Made by a program: the position numbers and the translations under genes
Part shown: piece after piece, positions 18,033 to 26,529 of the stretch
Numbering within the stretch: position 1 is the stretch's first letter
Layout of the letters: every line of letters begins with the position of its first letter
The notes under the pieces: generated by a model
What the model was told of the DNA's origin: nothing
Database searches by the model: none
What the model saw: only the letters and a program-made list of their open reading frames with translations
From: Cyclobacterium jeungdonense
Lineage (GTDB): Bacteria > Bacteroidota > Bacteroidia > Cytophagales > Cyclobacteriaceae
Assembly (NCBI RefSeq): GCF_010994275.1
Contig: NZ_WMCD01000001.1
Span: 186,001-250,000, forward strand
Direction of reading: 5' to 3'
DNA length: 64,000 nt

Positions 18033-18294
18033 AAAATTATGGAATTACGAAATATAATAGGGGGCATGATTTTTTAGTGAGGTGGAGCGTATATCTCTTC
18101 TTTCGGATTATCCGGAGAGATAAAGTAGGTGTCCATAAATTTAATGCGGGTCATAAGATTGGTAGAAACCTGTTTATTTATGCTCTATTTTTAGTAGGGT
18201 TTATAACGGTAATGAGGGAGCTGTTTGTATGGTTGACATTCTAAAAGTTTGAGCAATTATTTAAAAGAAAAGTCCGACAAGCTCTGGCATTTTA
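18033..18294. other. AT-rich spacer between possible immunity gene and toxin-antitoxin pair
   Basis: About 260 bases without a credible gene. It holds a weak inverted repeat, TATCTCT at 18092-18098 and AGAGATA at 18116-18122, with no T-run. Short frames here lack any recognisable motif and may be remains of further island genes. Confidence 0.4.
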
Positions 18295-18627
18295 CTAATC
18301 TAGTTCCAAACTTTCAATCATCTCTTTTAGTTCATTGGGTTTTAGGTCAGTTTTTTCGCCTTTGTCGTAAATGGTAAGGAGGTAAACCGTTTCGGTAGCT
18401 ATGTACAAATGAGTAACCACTCTTGCGCCGCCTCTTTTACCTTTACCTTTGGAAGAAATAGCCAGGCGAATTTTATAGCAACCATTTCCGATAAAAGTAC
18501 CCCTTTCGGGATTTTGGGAAATGTCAGCTATCATTCCAGCAAATTCACTTTTCAGCGACGGGAATTTTTTGGACAGCCTCTTCAGTTCTTTCTCAAATCG
18601 ATGGGTGGGGATAATATTATAACTCAT
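18295..18627 (-). CDS. Type II toxin, RelE/ParE-like
   Basis: A 110-residue protein with the RelE/ParE fold pattern: FEKELKRLSKKFPSLKSEF forms the first helices, then GTFIGNGCYKIRLAISSKGKGK and RVVTHLYIATETVYLLTIYDKG give the beta-sheet strands. Characterised relatives are ribosome-dependent mRNA nucleases (RelE, HigB) or gyrase inhibitors (ParE); which one this is cannot be told. The gene overlaps the end of the antitoxin gene by 11 bases, so the two are translationally coupled, antitoxin first. Confidence 0.85.
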   Translation of the reverse strand: MSYNIIPTHRFEKELKRLSKKFPSLKSEFAGMIADISQNPERGTFIGNGCYKIRLAISSKGKGKRGGARVVTHLYIATETVYLLTIYDKGEKTDLKPNELKEMIESLELD

Positions 18628-18826
18628 CCAAAAGGTCCTGGGCTGATTTCAGTTCAAGTTTTCCCTGCTTATGTAGGCGCACCTGTTCGGCAGACTCCCT
18701 GAGGTCTTCCCAAAGCTCGGCGGCGGCAATCGACATGGGTTTTGCCTTTTTTATGAAGTCAAGGCTTTTTAGGACCTTTATGCCAAAAGCTGCCTGGTCA
18801 TCGGGGATTTCGACTATTACTTTCAT
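18617..18826 (-). CDS. Antitoxin of the RelE/ParE-like pair
   Basis: A 69-residue acidic protein that starts at an ATG preceded by AAGGA on the minus strand, one of the clearer ribosome sites in this window. A longer in-frame start at 18913 is rejected because it would include the promoter. It begins with a beta-strand (MKVIVEIPDDQA) and ends in a helix rich in Glu, Leu and Lys (KLELKSAQDLLDEL) of the type that wraps a RelE-like toxin. No ribbon-helix-helix or HTH motif is certain. The stop lies inside the toxin start region. Confidence 0.78.
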   Translation of the reverse strand: MKVIVEIPDDQAAFGIKVLKSLDFIKKAKPMSIAAAELWEDLRESAEQVRLHKQGKLELKSAQDLLDEL

Positions 18827-18883
18827 ATTCCTTATTTTTTTGCATTTCGATATCCATACTTTTAGAAACATTGAAAAATCGAC

Positions 18884-18913
18884 CAAAGTTACAAAATTGA
18901 CTATAATCACCAA
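18884..18913 (-). promoter_or_regulatory. Promoter of the toxin-antitoxin operon
   Basis: On the minus strand TTG (18911-18913), a 19-base spacer and TAACTTTG (18884-18891) match the Bacteroidota primary sigma-factor promoter TTG-N19-TAnnTTTG exactly. The start codon lies 58 bases downstream of the -7 box. Confidence 0.75.
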
Positions 18914-19052
18914 TAAGTAAAAATAAATAAAAAATTGTCAGCCTTTCAAGGACTCTTTAAAGAAATCGTGTTCCAGTTTGATGTGCTGCCCTTCAGAAGC
19001 AACCTCTGAAAGATTAATTTGAAGCCTGCCAGCTCTTATGCGCTCCTTCCGT

Positions 19053-20249
19053 TTACTCCCTGATTTGTTCAAATACAAATACCCCTTTCTTGTTGGCTAC
19101 CACGATATCCACCAACCCGTTGCCATTAAAATCTTCTGTAATCACATGGACTCCCACACCGGAATCTGTATCGATTACATGCGGGATCCATTGGGGTGCT
19201 GTTCCCGGAACAAATTCGTACCAGGACAGATAAGGCGTATCGTATTCGCCGGGGTCGTTGCCCATATGGGCAAAGTACCGTTTGCCAGTTACCAGGTCCG
19301 GATGCCCGTCGCCATTGATATCCACCAGTTCCAGTCCATGGGTTTGGGTAAAAGAATCGTCGATCAGGTGGGTTTCCCATTGCCCGGATTTTTTCTGTTC
19401 ATGCCACCAGATACCCAATTTATGGGCGGATGAGGAAACCACGTCCGGAAGGCCGTCTTCATTAAAATCGTACACGTACATCTGAGCCGCCGGCTCGCCC
19501 AGGTTGGCGGTTTGAAATTTCCATGGCCCCTCGGTAGGGTCTTCAGGGCCTTCCCACCATCCTTCGATGATGATTAGGTCCTTTCTTCCATCCCCGTTGA
19601 TATCTCCCAATCCCATACCATGGGAAAATTGGGCAGTTCCCGGACTTTCCTTTTCACTAATCGGATATTTTTTCCATTCCAGATCATCCGGGCGGGTCGG
19701 GGCCTTAAACCAGACCATTTCTCCCGTCTCCGGAATGCTGCCAACAAGGTCTTTGATGCCATCCTTGTCCACATCGAAAAAGCCGGCCGACTCGTTGCCC
19801 AGGGATTCAGAAATCAGGTGTACCGGCCAATGGCCGGCTTGGTTTTTAGGATTTTCAAACCATTGGACCTCTTTTCCCGGAAAACCAATCCTTACAAAAT
19901 CAACCCAGCCGTCCTGATTGACATCCATGCCGTGGCTAATAAACGCATTGCTGTACCCTTTGTCGTAGTAAAATTCCTGCGGTTCCTCCAGTTCGTGGGT
20001 GGTCCAATCCGGTGCTTCGAACCAATAGGCTCCGGACATTACGTCCATCAATCCATCCTGATTGACATCACCGATGGCGGCTCCTTCTGCCAGAAAGGTA
20101 CGGCTAAGGGTGTGTTTCTTAAAAGAAATGGTAGTAGCAGGAGCACCTGGGGTGTTTTGGCGGGCAAAGCAGGGTTCTGAACAAAGGCTCCCCATCAGTA
20201 CGATAAAGGCGGCCGGAAATCTGGTGTCGATTGCGATTCGGGATAACAT
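19053..20249 (-). CDS. Secreted FG-GAP/VCBS repeat protein
   Basis: A 398-residue protein with an N-terminal signal peptide (hydrophobic to about residue 28, ending CFARQ) followed by seven or so beta-propeller blades. The calcium-binding FG-GAP signature is repeated: GDVNQDGLMDVMSGA, DVNQDGWVDFVRIG, DVDKDGIKDLVGS, GDINGDGRKDLII, DFNEDGLPDVVSS, DINGDGHPDLVTG and DFNGNGLVDIVVA. Such proteins are found next to PVC-type dehydrogenases and may help bind substrate or partners; no catalytic residue is visible. It starts 1 base after the stop of the 1028-residue heme lipoprotein gene, so it is the second gene of that operon. Confidence 0.9.
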   Translation of the reverse strand: MLSRIAIDTRFPAAFIVLMGSLCSEPCFARQNTPGAPATTISFKKHTLSRTFLAEGAAIGDVNQDGLMDVMSGAYWFEAPDWTTHELEEPQEFYYDKGYSNAFISHGMDVNQDGWVDFVRIGFPGKEVQWFENPKNQAGHWPVHLISESLGNESAGFFDVDKDGIKDLVGSIPETGEMVWFKAPTRPDDLEWKKYPISEKESPGTAQFSHGMGLGDINGDGRKDLIIIEGWWEGPEDPTEGPWKFQTANLGEPAAQMYVYDFNEDGLPDVVSSSAHKLGIWWHEQKKSGQWETHLIDDSFTQTHGLELVDINGDGHPDLVTGKRYFAHMGNDPGEYDTPYLSWYEFVPGTAPQWIPHVIDTDSGVGVHVITEDFNGNGLVDIVVANKKGVFVFEQIRE

Positions 20250-20250
20250 T

Positions 20251-23200
20251 TTATCGAAGGCTAAGTAGGTAATTCATTAAATCATTGAACTGTTCCTGAT
20301 TCATTGTGGTGCTGAAATAATCGGGCATCAGGGTAATGGTAGAGGCGGTTTGCTCTGCGATGTCGTTTTTGGGAACGGAAAATTCCTGTCCGTTCTGGTC
20401 TGCCATCACGACTACCTTCCCTTCTTCCCTTCGAAAAAGCCCGGAGCGGGTTTGCCCATTTTTGAGTTTGAGGGTATAGGTCCGGAAATTCTCGGAAATG
20501 TTTCGGTTGGGATCCAATACTTTGGTTGCCAGCGCATCGAGCCCCCAATTGCCAATACCGTCCAGTTGTGGACCAATCATGCCTCCCCCTTCTTCAATTC
20601 GGTGGCACATGCTGCAATGTTGCTCGTACAAGGTCCTGCCGGCAAGCACTTGTGCTTCGCTCTGTTCAAAATTGTCTACACGTTCTGCAATTAATTTTTC
20701 ACGTTCTTCGCTGATGGGTAGGAGGTTTTCAGTCAGGGAGGTAAATGCCTCTTTTTGGTTTTCTTGAGCTCCTGCCAGGAAGTTTTCTTCCACAGTTCGG
20801 TTTTTTAATAATCTTGCTGGTGCCTGCCCTTCCCGGATCAACGCTATCAGCCGGTCTTTTCCTGCTTTTTCAGAAGCCAGTAAGGCGGCGATGGTTTCCT
20901 GTAGTTCTAGGGGAGCATTGCGCATGCCGGCTGCCAGTAAGTTTAAAGTCTGACTCGCGTTAAATCTGGCCATAGCCCCGGCTATTTTGCGTCGAAAACT
21001 TAGTGTGTGGTCTGGATTAATCAACCATTCCTGCAAATAATTCACTTGTGCAACAGGGTCTGTTTCCACCAGGGCATTTGCCGCGATTACCCGAAGATCT
21101 TCCTTTAGGTATGGATTGCCTACCATCTGTCTTAGCTGGGGGACGTGCTCGCGGACTTTCAGAATTCCCGAAATTTCGGCAGCAAACTGCAAGCGCCCGA
21201 TCTCTTCCTCACTAAGGGGGGATTTGGCTGAGAGTTGATCCAGAATTTGTTTGCTAAGTGATAGGTTCCAGTTTTTAATTTCCTGGGGCCATTCCATGCC
21301 CTGCTGTGCCATGCCCTCATTGATGGCCATGGCTTTTCGATGCATGGGTAGTCCGATTCCTTTTTGATTAGCTACTTGCATCAGGACATTCATCCTGGAT
21401 GCCGGAAGGGTTCTTGCAACGGATGTCAAATAGGGTAAAAATCGGTTTTCCGGAGTTGAGTTGTTTTGTAGATAGGCAAGTAAATATTCTCCGGCTACGC
21501 GAGAATCGACGTCTGAAAAGACCAAGGCTACTTGTTCGGCCTCTTGTTCATTCCAGTTTCCATTGGCAATGGCCATCGCTATTTCTGGTTTTTTGGCATG
21601 GTTGAAAAACGCATGTTCCAGCGCATACCGAAGGTGGCTGTCTGCTTCTGGCGTTTCCATATAGGTTTCCATCAGAGGGCGAATCAATTCCACATCTTGG
21701 TGTAAGATGAGGTTTTCTGCCGCTACACGGCGGATATGGGGGCTGCTGTCCTTCAATCCTTCCAGCGTCCACTGAAATTGCGTTTCATTGAATGCCACTT
21801 GTTCCCCTAAAACCCGGTGAGCATGTACCCTTACCAAAGGATCCGGATGAATCAACATTTTTTCCAGTGTCGTATCAGATAAGGCGTCCATGCGATAAAG
21901 TGCCCACATTGCGTGAACCAGTTGCCGGGAGGGGCTGCGTTTATGGTTTACGACTTTCTCCAGTGAAGGAACGGCCTCCGTCTGATACCGGTCCACTAAT
22001 TCATCGGTTGCCAGCAAACGGGTCTGTAGTACCGGATCTTCAAGGGCCTCTATCAAGCGTGCCATGCTTGCTCTGGACCAGTCCGTTACGGGTCTCTCCC
22101 GACCCTTATACGTGATTTTCCAAATGCGGCCGCTGGTACGGTCCCTTTCCGGATGATCCAACGGCACCTCATAGTGTCCAATAATGGGGTTGTAGAAATC
22201 AGCCACGTACAGCGCACCATCTGGGCCTACTTTGATGTCTACAGGGCGGAACCAGGGGTCTTTGCTAACCAGAAAATCTGCCTGCCGGGTTGCCTGTGGC
22301 GTGGAACCGGTAAAGGTCATGGTGCTTCTACTGATGCGGCAGGTAACCACATCGCCAGAATAAAAACTATTTTGATACGATTCGGGAAATTGGGTGTCTG
22401 TGTAATAAACCAGGCCTGAGAGTGCCGTAGAATTGAGGCCGTAATCCATCATGGTGGGCGCAAATCCCCTGTTGGGTTCTTTTTTTCCCCATTGGGTGTA
22501 ATTTCCATTACGAATTAGCTGGTAAATGGGGAGAGTGTGGCAATCGGCGGAGTAATGGTATCCCAATTCATCCAGGTCTGATCCAAAGGGATTGATTCTG
22601 CCATCACTGGTTTTTTCTGCACGGCTTCCATCCAATTTGAAGCGAAAAGTATTGCCCGAGACCATTTTGATGGAATCCCCATCATTTCCTGCCACCGTCG
22701 AAATGTTACTAAACCCATGGGATGCGTGAATCCATCCATCAAAACCCCGGAAAAGGTTGTTGACCATTCCGTGAGTGTCCCTTGTTTCAAAGGGTCCCAG
22801 CAAAACCTCTCGCTTATCTGCCTTGTCATCTCCGTCCGTATCGTAAAAACGGTAAAGGTTGGGAATGCTAAAGCCCACAGCGCCACCCTTTACGGGTTGA
22901 ATTCCTATGGGAATATTCAGATCCTCTGCAAAATGCGTGATTTTATCAGCTTTCCCATCCTTATCAGTATCTGTCAGAATGCTAATTCGATCCCTTCCCT
23001 GCCCTTCACCGGCCTTGATAGGATACTCCGAAGACTGGCTTACCCATAGCCTTCCTTTTTCGTCAAAGGCCATGTTGATGGGTTTGGTAATGTCCGGTTC
23101 GGAAGCAAACAGGGTCACCTCAAAGCCGGGGGGAAGAACGAAATCTGCCATTTCTTCTTCTGGAGTTTGAAAGGGTGTCGTTCGGACGTGAGCAGCATAA

Positions 23201-23337
23201 ATGGGATCAGGATCCTCTTCCACATAGGTAGAGGCCCGGGGATTGGGAAGATCAACAGCGGTGGTAACCTGCTTAGGTTGCTGACAGGAATTGAGAATCA
23301 GCAGTGCCAATCCTGCGGTAATGTTTTGGGTTCTCAT
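20251..23337 (-). CDS. PVC-type heme-binding lipoprotein: propeller dehydrogenase, HEAT repeats, cytochrome c
   Basis: A 1028-residue lipoprotein (LLILNSC at the signal end). Layout: residues about 60-400 form a sorbosone/glucose dehydrogenase-like propeller (LPPGFEVTLFASEPDI, DKGRLWVSQSSEYP-like and GPDGALYVADFYNPIIGHYE strands), about 430-850 are HEAT-type repeats, and the C-terminal 120 residues hold a class I cytochrome c with CSMCH near residue 908 followed by GPQLDGIG. The family is thought to oxidise sugars with electrons passing to the heme, but the cofactor and substrate are not proven. A paralogue of nearly equal length lies at 29766-32789. It forms a two-gene operon with the FG-GAP protein. 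Confidence 0.9.
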   Translation of the reverse strand: MRTQNITAGLALLILNSCQQPKQVTTAVDLPNPRASTYVEEDPDPIYAAHVRTTPFQTPEEEMADFVLPPGFEVTLFASEPDITKPINMAFDEKGRLWVSQSSEYPIKAGEGQGRDRISILTDTDKDGKADKITHFAEDLNIPIGIQPVKGGAVGFSIPNLYRFYDTDGDDKADKREVLLGPFETRDTHGMVNNLFRGFDGWIHASHGFSNISTVAGNDGDSIKMVSGNTFRFKLDGSRAEKTSDGRINPFGSDLDELGYHYSADCHTLPIYQLIRNGNYTQWGKKEPNRGFAPTMMDYGLNSTALSGLVYYTDTQFPESYQNSFYSGDVVTCRISRSTMTFTGSTPQATRQADFLVSKDPWFRPVDIKVGPDGALYVADFYNPIIGHYEVPLDHPERDRTSGRIWKITYKGRERPVTDWSRASMARLIEALEDPVLQTRLLATDELVDRYQTEAVPSLEKVVNHKRSPSRQLVHAMWALYRMDALSDTTLEKMLIHPDPLVRVHAHRVLGEQVAFNETQFQWTLEGLKDSSPHIRRVAAENLILHQDVELIRPLMETYMETPEADSHLRYALEHAFFNHAKKPEIAMAIANGNWNEQEAEQVALVFSDVDSRVAGEYLLAYLQNNSTPENRFLPYLTSVARTLPASRMNVLMQVANQKGIGLPMHRKAMAINEGMAQQGMEWPQEIKNWNLSLSKQILDQLSAKSPLSEEEIGRLQFAAEISGILKVREHVPQLRQMVGNPYLKEDLRVIAANALVETDPVAQVNYLQEWLINPDHTLSFRRKIAGAMARFNASQTLNLLAAGMRNAPLELQETIAALLASEKAGKDRLIALIREGQAPARLLKNRTVEENFLAGAQENQKEAFTSLTENLLPISEEREKLIAERVDNFEQSEAQVLAGRTLYEQHCSMCHRIEEGGGMIGPQLDGIGNWGLDALATKVLDPNRNISENFRTYTLKLKNGQTRSGLFRREEGKVVVMADQNGQEFSVPKNDIAEQTASTITLMPDYFSTTMNQEQFNDLMNYLLSLR

Positions 23338-23456
23338 TAATTTAGTTAGGATAATGGTGACAATCCACCCCTTAACATAATCTTTATTCCCGAAACTTAC
23401 AACCTTGCCCTGTTTCCATTTTACGAATGGAGTCGATATTTTAGGAATTGCAGTCG

Positions 23457-23645
23457 CTAGCTCCTGTCTTTGGTGGTTTTTAATAAGCCTAATCCAGAAC
23501 TAAAAAAAATTAAGCCCAAAACCAAAAGGACGAGTATCGTTTTCCAATCCCCACCTTCAGGAACCAGAAAAAGATAAGCCCCATAAATGAGCGCTCCCAA
23601 TCCTATCAATGTAAGCAAGGGGCCAAATATGCGTTTAAAGTTCAT
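23457..23645 (-). CDS. Small two-helix membrane protein
   Basis: A 62-residue protein with two predicted membrane helices (about residues 7-27 and 36-54) separated by a short loop PEGGDWK and ending in a charged tail KTTKDRS. Small proteins of this shape are common and uncharacterised in Cytophagales. ATG start with hydrophobic content right after supports a real gene. It sits alone between the heme lipoprotein and DUF1080 genes on the same strand. No function can be given. Confidence 0.65.
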   Translation of the reverse strand: MNFKRIFGPLLTLIGLGALIYGAYLFLVPEGGDWKTILVLLVLGLIFFSSGLGLLKTTKDRS

Positions 23646-23743
23646 AGTATTTTAAAAAGGGAACAATCAAAAATTTTGCCAGAATGAAATACACCCTCCT
23701 AAAAAAAAACAGATACCGGTGGCTCCAGGTATTGCATACTGAA

Positions 23744-24541
23744 TTAAAAGTCCGTGTCTGGTTCATCCAGTCTTAGCCTTTGAATCCATATATTCCGGAA
23801 CAATACCTCGTGACCCTCGGCCTGAAGTTTAATTCCTCCGGGTCGGTCAGTGATGCCTTTTCCTCCATCTCTGCCGCCATCCAGACCTGAATTTGCTCCT
23901 CCCCATACCTGTTGAATGGATACGTTTTCGTGGATCTTTTCACCATTAAAATAAATAGTGGTCATCGGCTTTTCCGAGAGTTTTCCGTTTTCATCAAACC
24001 TGGCCGCGCGGAATTGGATATCATAAGCGTTCCATTTGCCCACCCCTCGGTATACATCATAGGGTGCTGCCTTTTCGTTGATAACCGCGGCCATGCCATG
24101 GTCGGTACTATCCCCATCCAGAATCTGTATTTCGTACCGGTTTTGCAGGTAGACACCGCTGTTTCCGCCTTCTTCTTTTATGAGAAATTCCACATGCAAT
24201 CGAAAATCCGTAAATTTTTGTTTAGTGACGATATCGGCAGCACCGTATTTCCCACCTGCTCCTGCTGGGTCATTGGCACTAACCGCGTTGCCTTTATCTA
24301 CAGGATCCGGTACAATTTCCCATTTTATAGGTAATTCGGCCGCAAGCCTGGGCCCCTCCCAATAAGTCCAGTTTTTATGCAGCGAACGTTTCTTACCATT
24401 AAAAAGCAATTCGGCCTCTTTAGGTGCTTCTGCGCCCACACCTGTCTGCGCCTCTGCTGGCAACTGAATCAATACTACCGATAAAAAGCTAACGAAAACA
24501 CTAGCAAGGAATGGCCTGAAAATAAAATGTAAGTGGATCAT
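23744..24541 (-). CDS. DUF1080 secreted protein, putative 3-keto-glycoside hydrolase
   Basis: A 265-residue protein with a signal peptide cut near PAEA-QTG. The jelly-roll domain shows the DUF1080 hallmarks AELLFNGK at the start, FTDFRLHVEFLIKEEGGNSG and VYLQNRYEIQILD in the middle and the Gly-rich DRPGGIKLQAEGHEVLFRNI at the end. Characterised relatives cleave 3-keto-glycosides made by periplasmic dehydrogenases. It is diverged from the DUF1080 protein at 10601-11467, which is a lipoprotein, so the two probably serve different substrates. The DUF4301 gene lies 31 bases upstream on the same strand, though the functions look unrelated. Confidence 0.9.
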   Translation of the reverse strand: MIHLHFIFRPFLASVFVSFLSVVLIQLPAEAQTGVGAEAPKEAELLFNGKKRSLHKNWTYWEGPRLAAELPIKWEIVPDPVDKGNAVSANDPAGAGGKYGAADIVTKQKFTDFRLHVEFLIKEEGGNSGVYLQNRYEIQILDGDSTDHGMAAVINEKAAPYDVYRGVGKWNAYDIQFRAARFDENGKLSEKPMTTIYFNGEKIHENVSIQQVWGGANSGLDGGRDGGKGITDRPGGIKLQAEGHEVLFRNIWIQRLRLDEPDTDF

Positions 24542-24572
24542 GAGTTAATAGTTGGTTGGATAGGTTATCGGG

Positions 24573-26090
24573 TTATTGATGTACATCACGTAATAAATCA
24601 TTAATAGTTTTGACCGGATTGAAGGTAATCAGCGGTACTTCTACGAATATCGAATTCCAGTGAGCCATGGAGCCGTTCCAGAGGCCGGGAAGCTCTTGTG
24701 CTTTTAGGTCCCTTCCGCTTTTGGATTTCTGGGTTATAAACCCGGTTTTTGGATCTCTGAAAGCCATCAGGTCAAATGCCTTTCCCTTGTAGTCCCGAAT
24801 GCCACAGACCAGGTCGGTTGGATTAAAATGAGTAGCTGAATTGAATTTCGCTTGCTGATCCGGATCGTCCAGATTTAGCTGGGCGGTTTCCCCAATTTGC
24901 AAGGAAAGCGACCCATCCGCTTCTTTAACCCAAAAAGGTCCTCCACCTGGCTCGCCGGTGTTTTCGACCATTCCGCATACACGGATAGGGCGATTCAGTT
25001 TTTCACGAAGAAAGCTTGCTTTTTCTTCCAAGCCCATTGATGAAAAAGATTGGGGTAGTTTGCCTCCGATCGTTTCTGTAAATACTTTTCGTGCATTTTC
25101 TACAGATGATTCGCTGATGCCCTCGTCCAGTTCTTCCAATGCCTTAAATGTGCTGGATTGAGCTTGGAGCAAGACCCCACCAATGGCTTTTTTATACCGG
25201 GTGGTGGTATCTTTTAACCGGTCGGGGACCACGTTATCAATATTTTTAATGAAGACCAAATCGGCTTCAATTTCATTCAGGTTTGCCAGCAAGGCTCCGT
25301 GACCAGCAGGACGAAAAAGAATTTCCCCACCTTCTTCTGTAAAAGGCTGGTTTTCCATGTCTACGGCAATGGTGTCTGTAGCCTTTTGTTGCTGGGAAAA
25401 ATCGATTTTAAATTTCACGCCAAACTTCTTTTCCATGGCAGGTTTTACTTCCGCCACCTTCTCCTCAAATTTCTTTTGGTGCTCGGGAGAAACAGTAAAA
25501 TGCAGCCGAACGGTATTGTCTTTTCCGGTTCCATATTGGGCACCCTCTACAAAATGCTCCTCCACAGGCGTTCTGTTTTCATCGCCATAGGCATGAAATT
25601 TCAGGAGCCCTTTCGGTAAATTACCGTATCCGAGTCCTTCATCTTCGAGAAGAACGCGCAGGATGCCCGTATAATTTTTCGCTTTTAATGCGTCATCCAG
25701 GCTACTGCCTGTTTTTTTCAATTCCTTATCCAAATCCTCGTAAAACGCAAAAGATTTGATGGAATCAAAAAATTGCCGGACAAAGGAATCTTTTTCCAGC
25801 GATGGGTTATCTTCCTCCAAAAATCCAAAAAGGTTTTTAAACATGCGACTAGCAGCACCACTAGCCGGAACAAACTTCACCAGTACCTTGGAAGGAGCAG
25901 CGGCTTCGTAGTCTTCAATTGCTTTTTGCAACTTCTGCTTATCCAATACCCGAATTCCTTCCCCGATTTTTGCGGCATTCTGGATTTCTAAAAATGGGAA
26001 GCCTTGTTCAAAGTTTTTTAGCTGTTCTTCTACGGTATCAAGCGGCATTCCCTGAGTTTTGATTTGATTCTTTTGCTCGTTGGATAACAT
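24573..26090 (-). CDS. DUF4301 family protein
   Basis: A 505-residue cytosolic protein of the Bacteroidota family DUF4301; its reaction is unknown. Visible conserved parts are VLVKFVPASGAASRMFKNL near residue 70, PKGLLKFHAYGDENRTPVEEH, FRPAGHGALLANLNEIEADLVFIKNIDNVVPD in the centre, and HFNPTDLVCGIRDYKGKAFDL near the end. The pattern of a Gly/Ser-rich loop followed by an ASRMF motif and an FIKNIDN-like segment recalls nucleotidyltransferases, which is only an impression. ATG 26090 is preferred to the longer frame from 26159, which would add 23 residues unlike the family start (MLSNEQKNQI). Confidence 0.85.
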   Translation of the reverse strand: MLSNEQKNQIKTQGMPLDTVEEQLKNFEQGFPFLEIQNAAKIGEGIRVLDKQKLQKAIEDYEAAAPSKVLVKFVPASGAASRMFKNLFGFLEEDNPSLEKDSFVRQFFDSIKSFAFYEDLDKELKKTGSSLDDALKAKNYTGILRVLLEDEGLGYGNLPKGLLKFHAYGDENRTPVEEHFVEGAQYGTGKDNTVRLHFTVSPEHQKKFEEKVAEVKPAMEKKFGVKFKIDFSQQQKATDTIAVDMENQPFTEEGGEILFRPAGHGALLANLNEIEADLVFIKNIDNVVPDRLKDTTTRYKKAIGGVLLQAQSSTFKALEELDEGISESSVENARKVFTETIGGKLPQSFSSMGLEEKASFLREKLNRPIRVCGMVENTGEPGGGPFWVKEADGSLSLQIGETAQLNLDDPDQQAKFNSATHFNPTDLVCGIRDYKGKAFDLMAFRDPKTGFITQKSKSGRDLKAQELPGLWNGSMAHWNSIFVEVPLITFNPVKTINDLLRDVHQ

Positions 26091-26388
26091 GAATATGGGT
26101 TGGGTTAAACGGTTTTTTTTGACAATCCAATATAGTAAATCCAATCGTGAAAGGCTCAATTATTTCCGGAAATGTGGCTCCGGGCGTTTACTACCGACAC
26201 TTTTTTCCTTTAAAGGTTAAAATCATTCCTATCACCGATTTATTTAAACAAAATAACCGGGAATTAATTAAATGAATTCAACTTAGTCCTGAACCGATGA
26301 AATCGAGCATGACGAGAACGTCACACAGTGGGATGGTTAAAAAGCAGGCAAGATTCCATATAGCCATTTAAAAGCAAGTTATAATCTT

Positions 26389-26529
26389 ATGAAAAGACCG
26401 CTTTCACAAAAAATTTGCCCGGTTTGTGGACGGCCGTTTACGTGGAGAAAAAAATGGGAAAAAAACTGGAAAGAAGTTCGGTATTGTTCCGAGCGCTGTA
26501 GCAGCAACCGCTTAAAATCCCCAGGATAA
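26389..26529 (+). CDS. DUF2256 small zinc-binding protein
   Basis: A 46-residue protein, read directly from the sequence: two CxxC-type pairs, ICPVCGRPF at residues 9-17 and YCSERC at 32-37, around a [12 protein letters not shown] core. This is the full pattern of DUF2256, a small zinc-ribbon family often encoded beside cryptochrome/photolyase genes; no such gene is next to it here. Start ATG and stop TAA are clear. Its last 18 bases overlap the 3' end of the convergent DUF5723-like gene. Function unknown. Confidence 0.85.
   Translation: MKRPLSQKICPVCGRPFTWRKKWEKNWKEVRYCSERCSSNRLKSPG

Noticed and set aside
18092..18122. Inverted repeat TATCTCT/AGAGATA as terminator
   Set aside because: Short, AT-rich stem with a long loop and no T-run after it on either strand.
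19620..20180. Plus-strand open frame of 186 codons
   Set aside because: Antisense to the FG-GAP repeat gene, whose seven calcium-binding repeats show the true frame.
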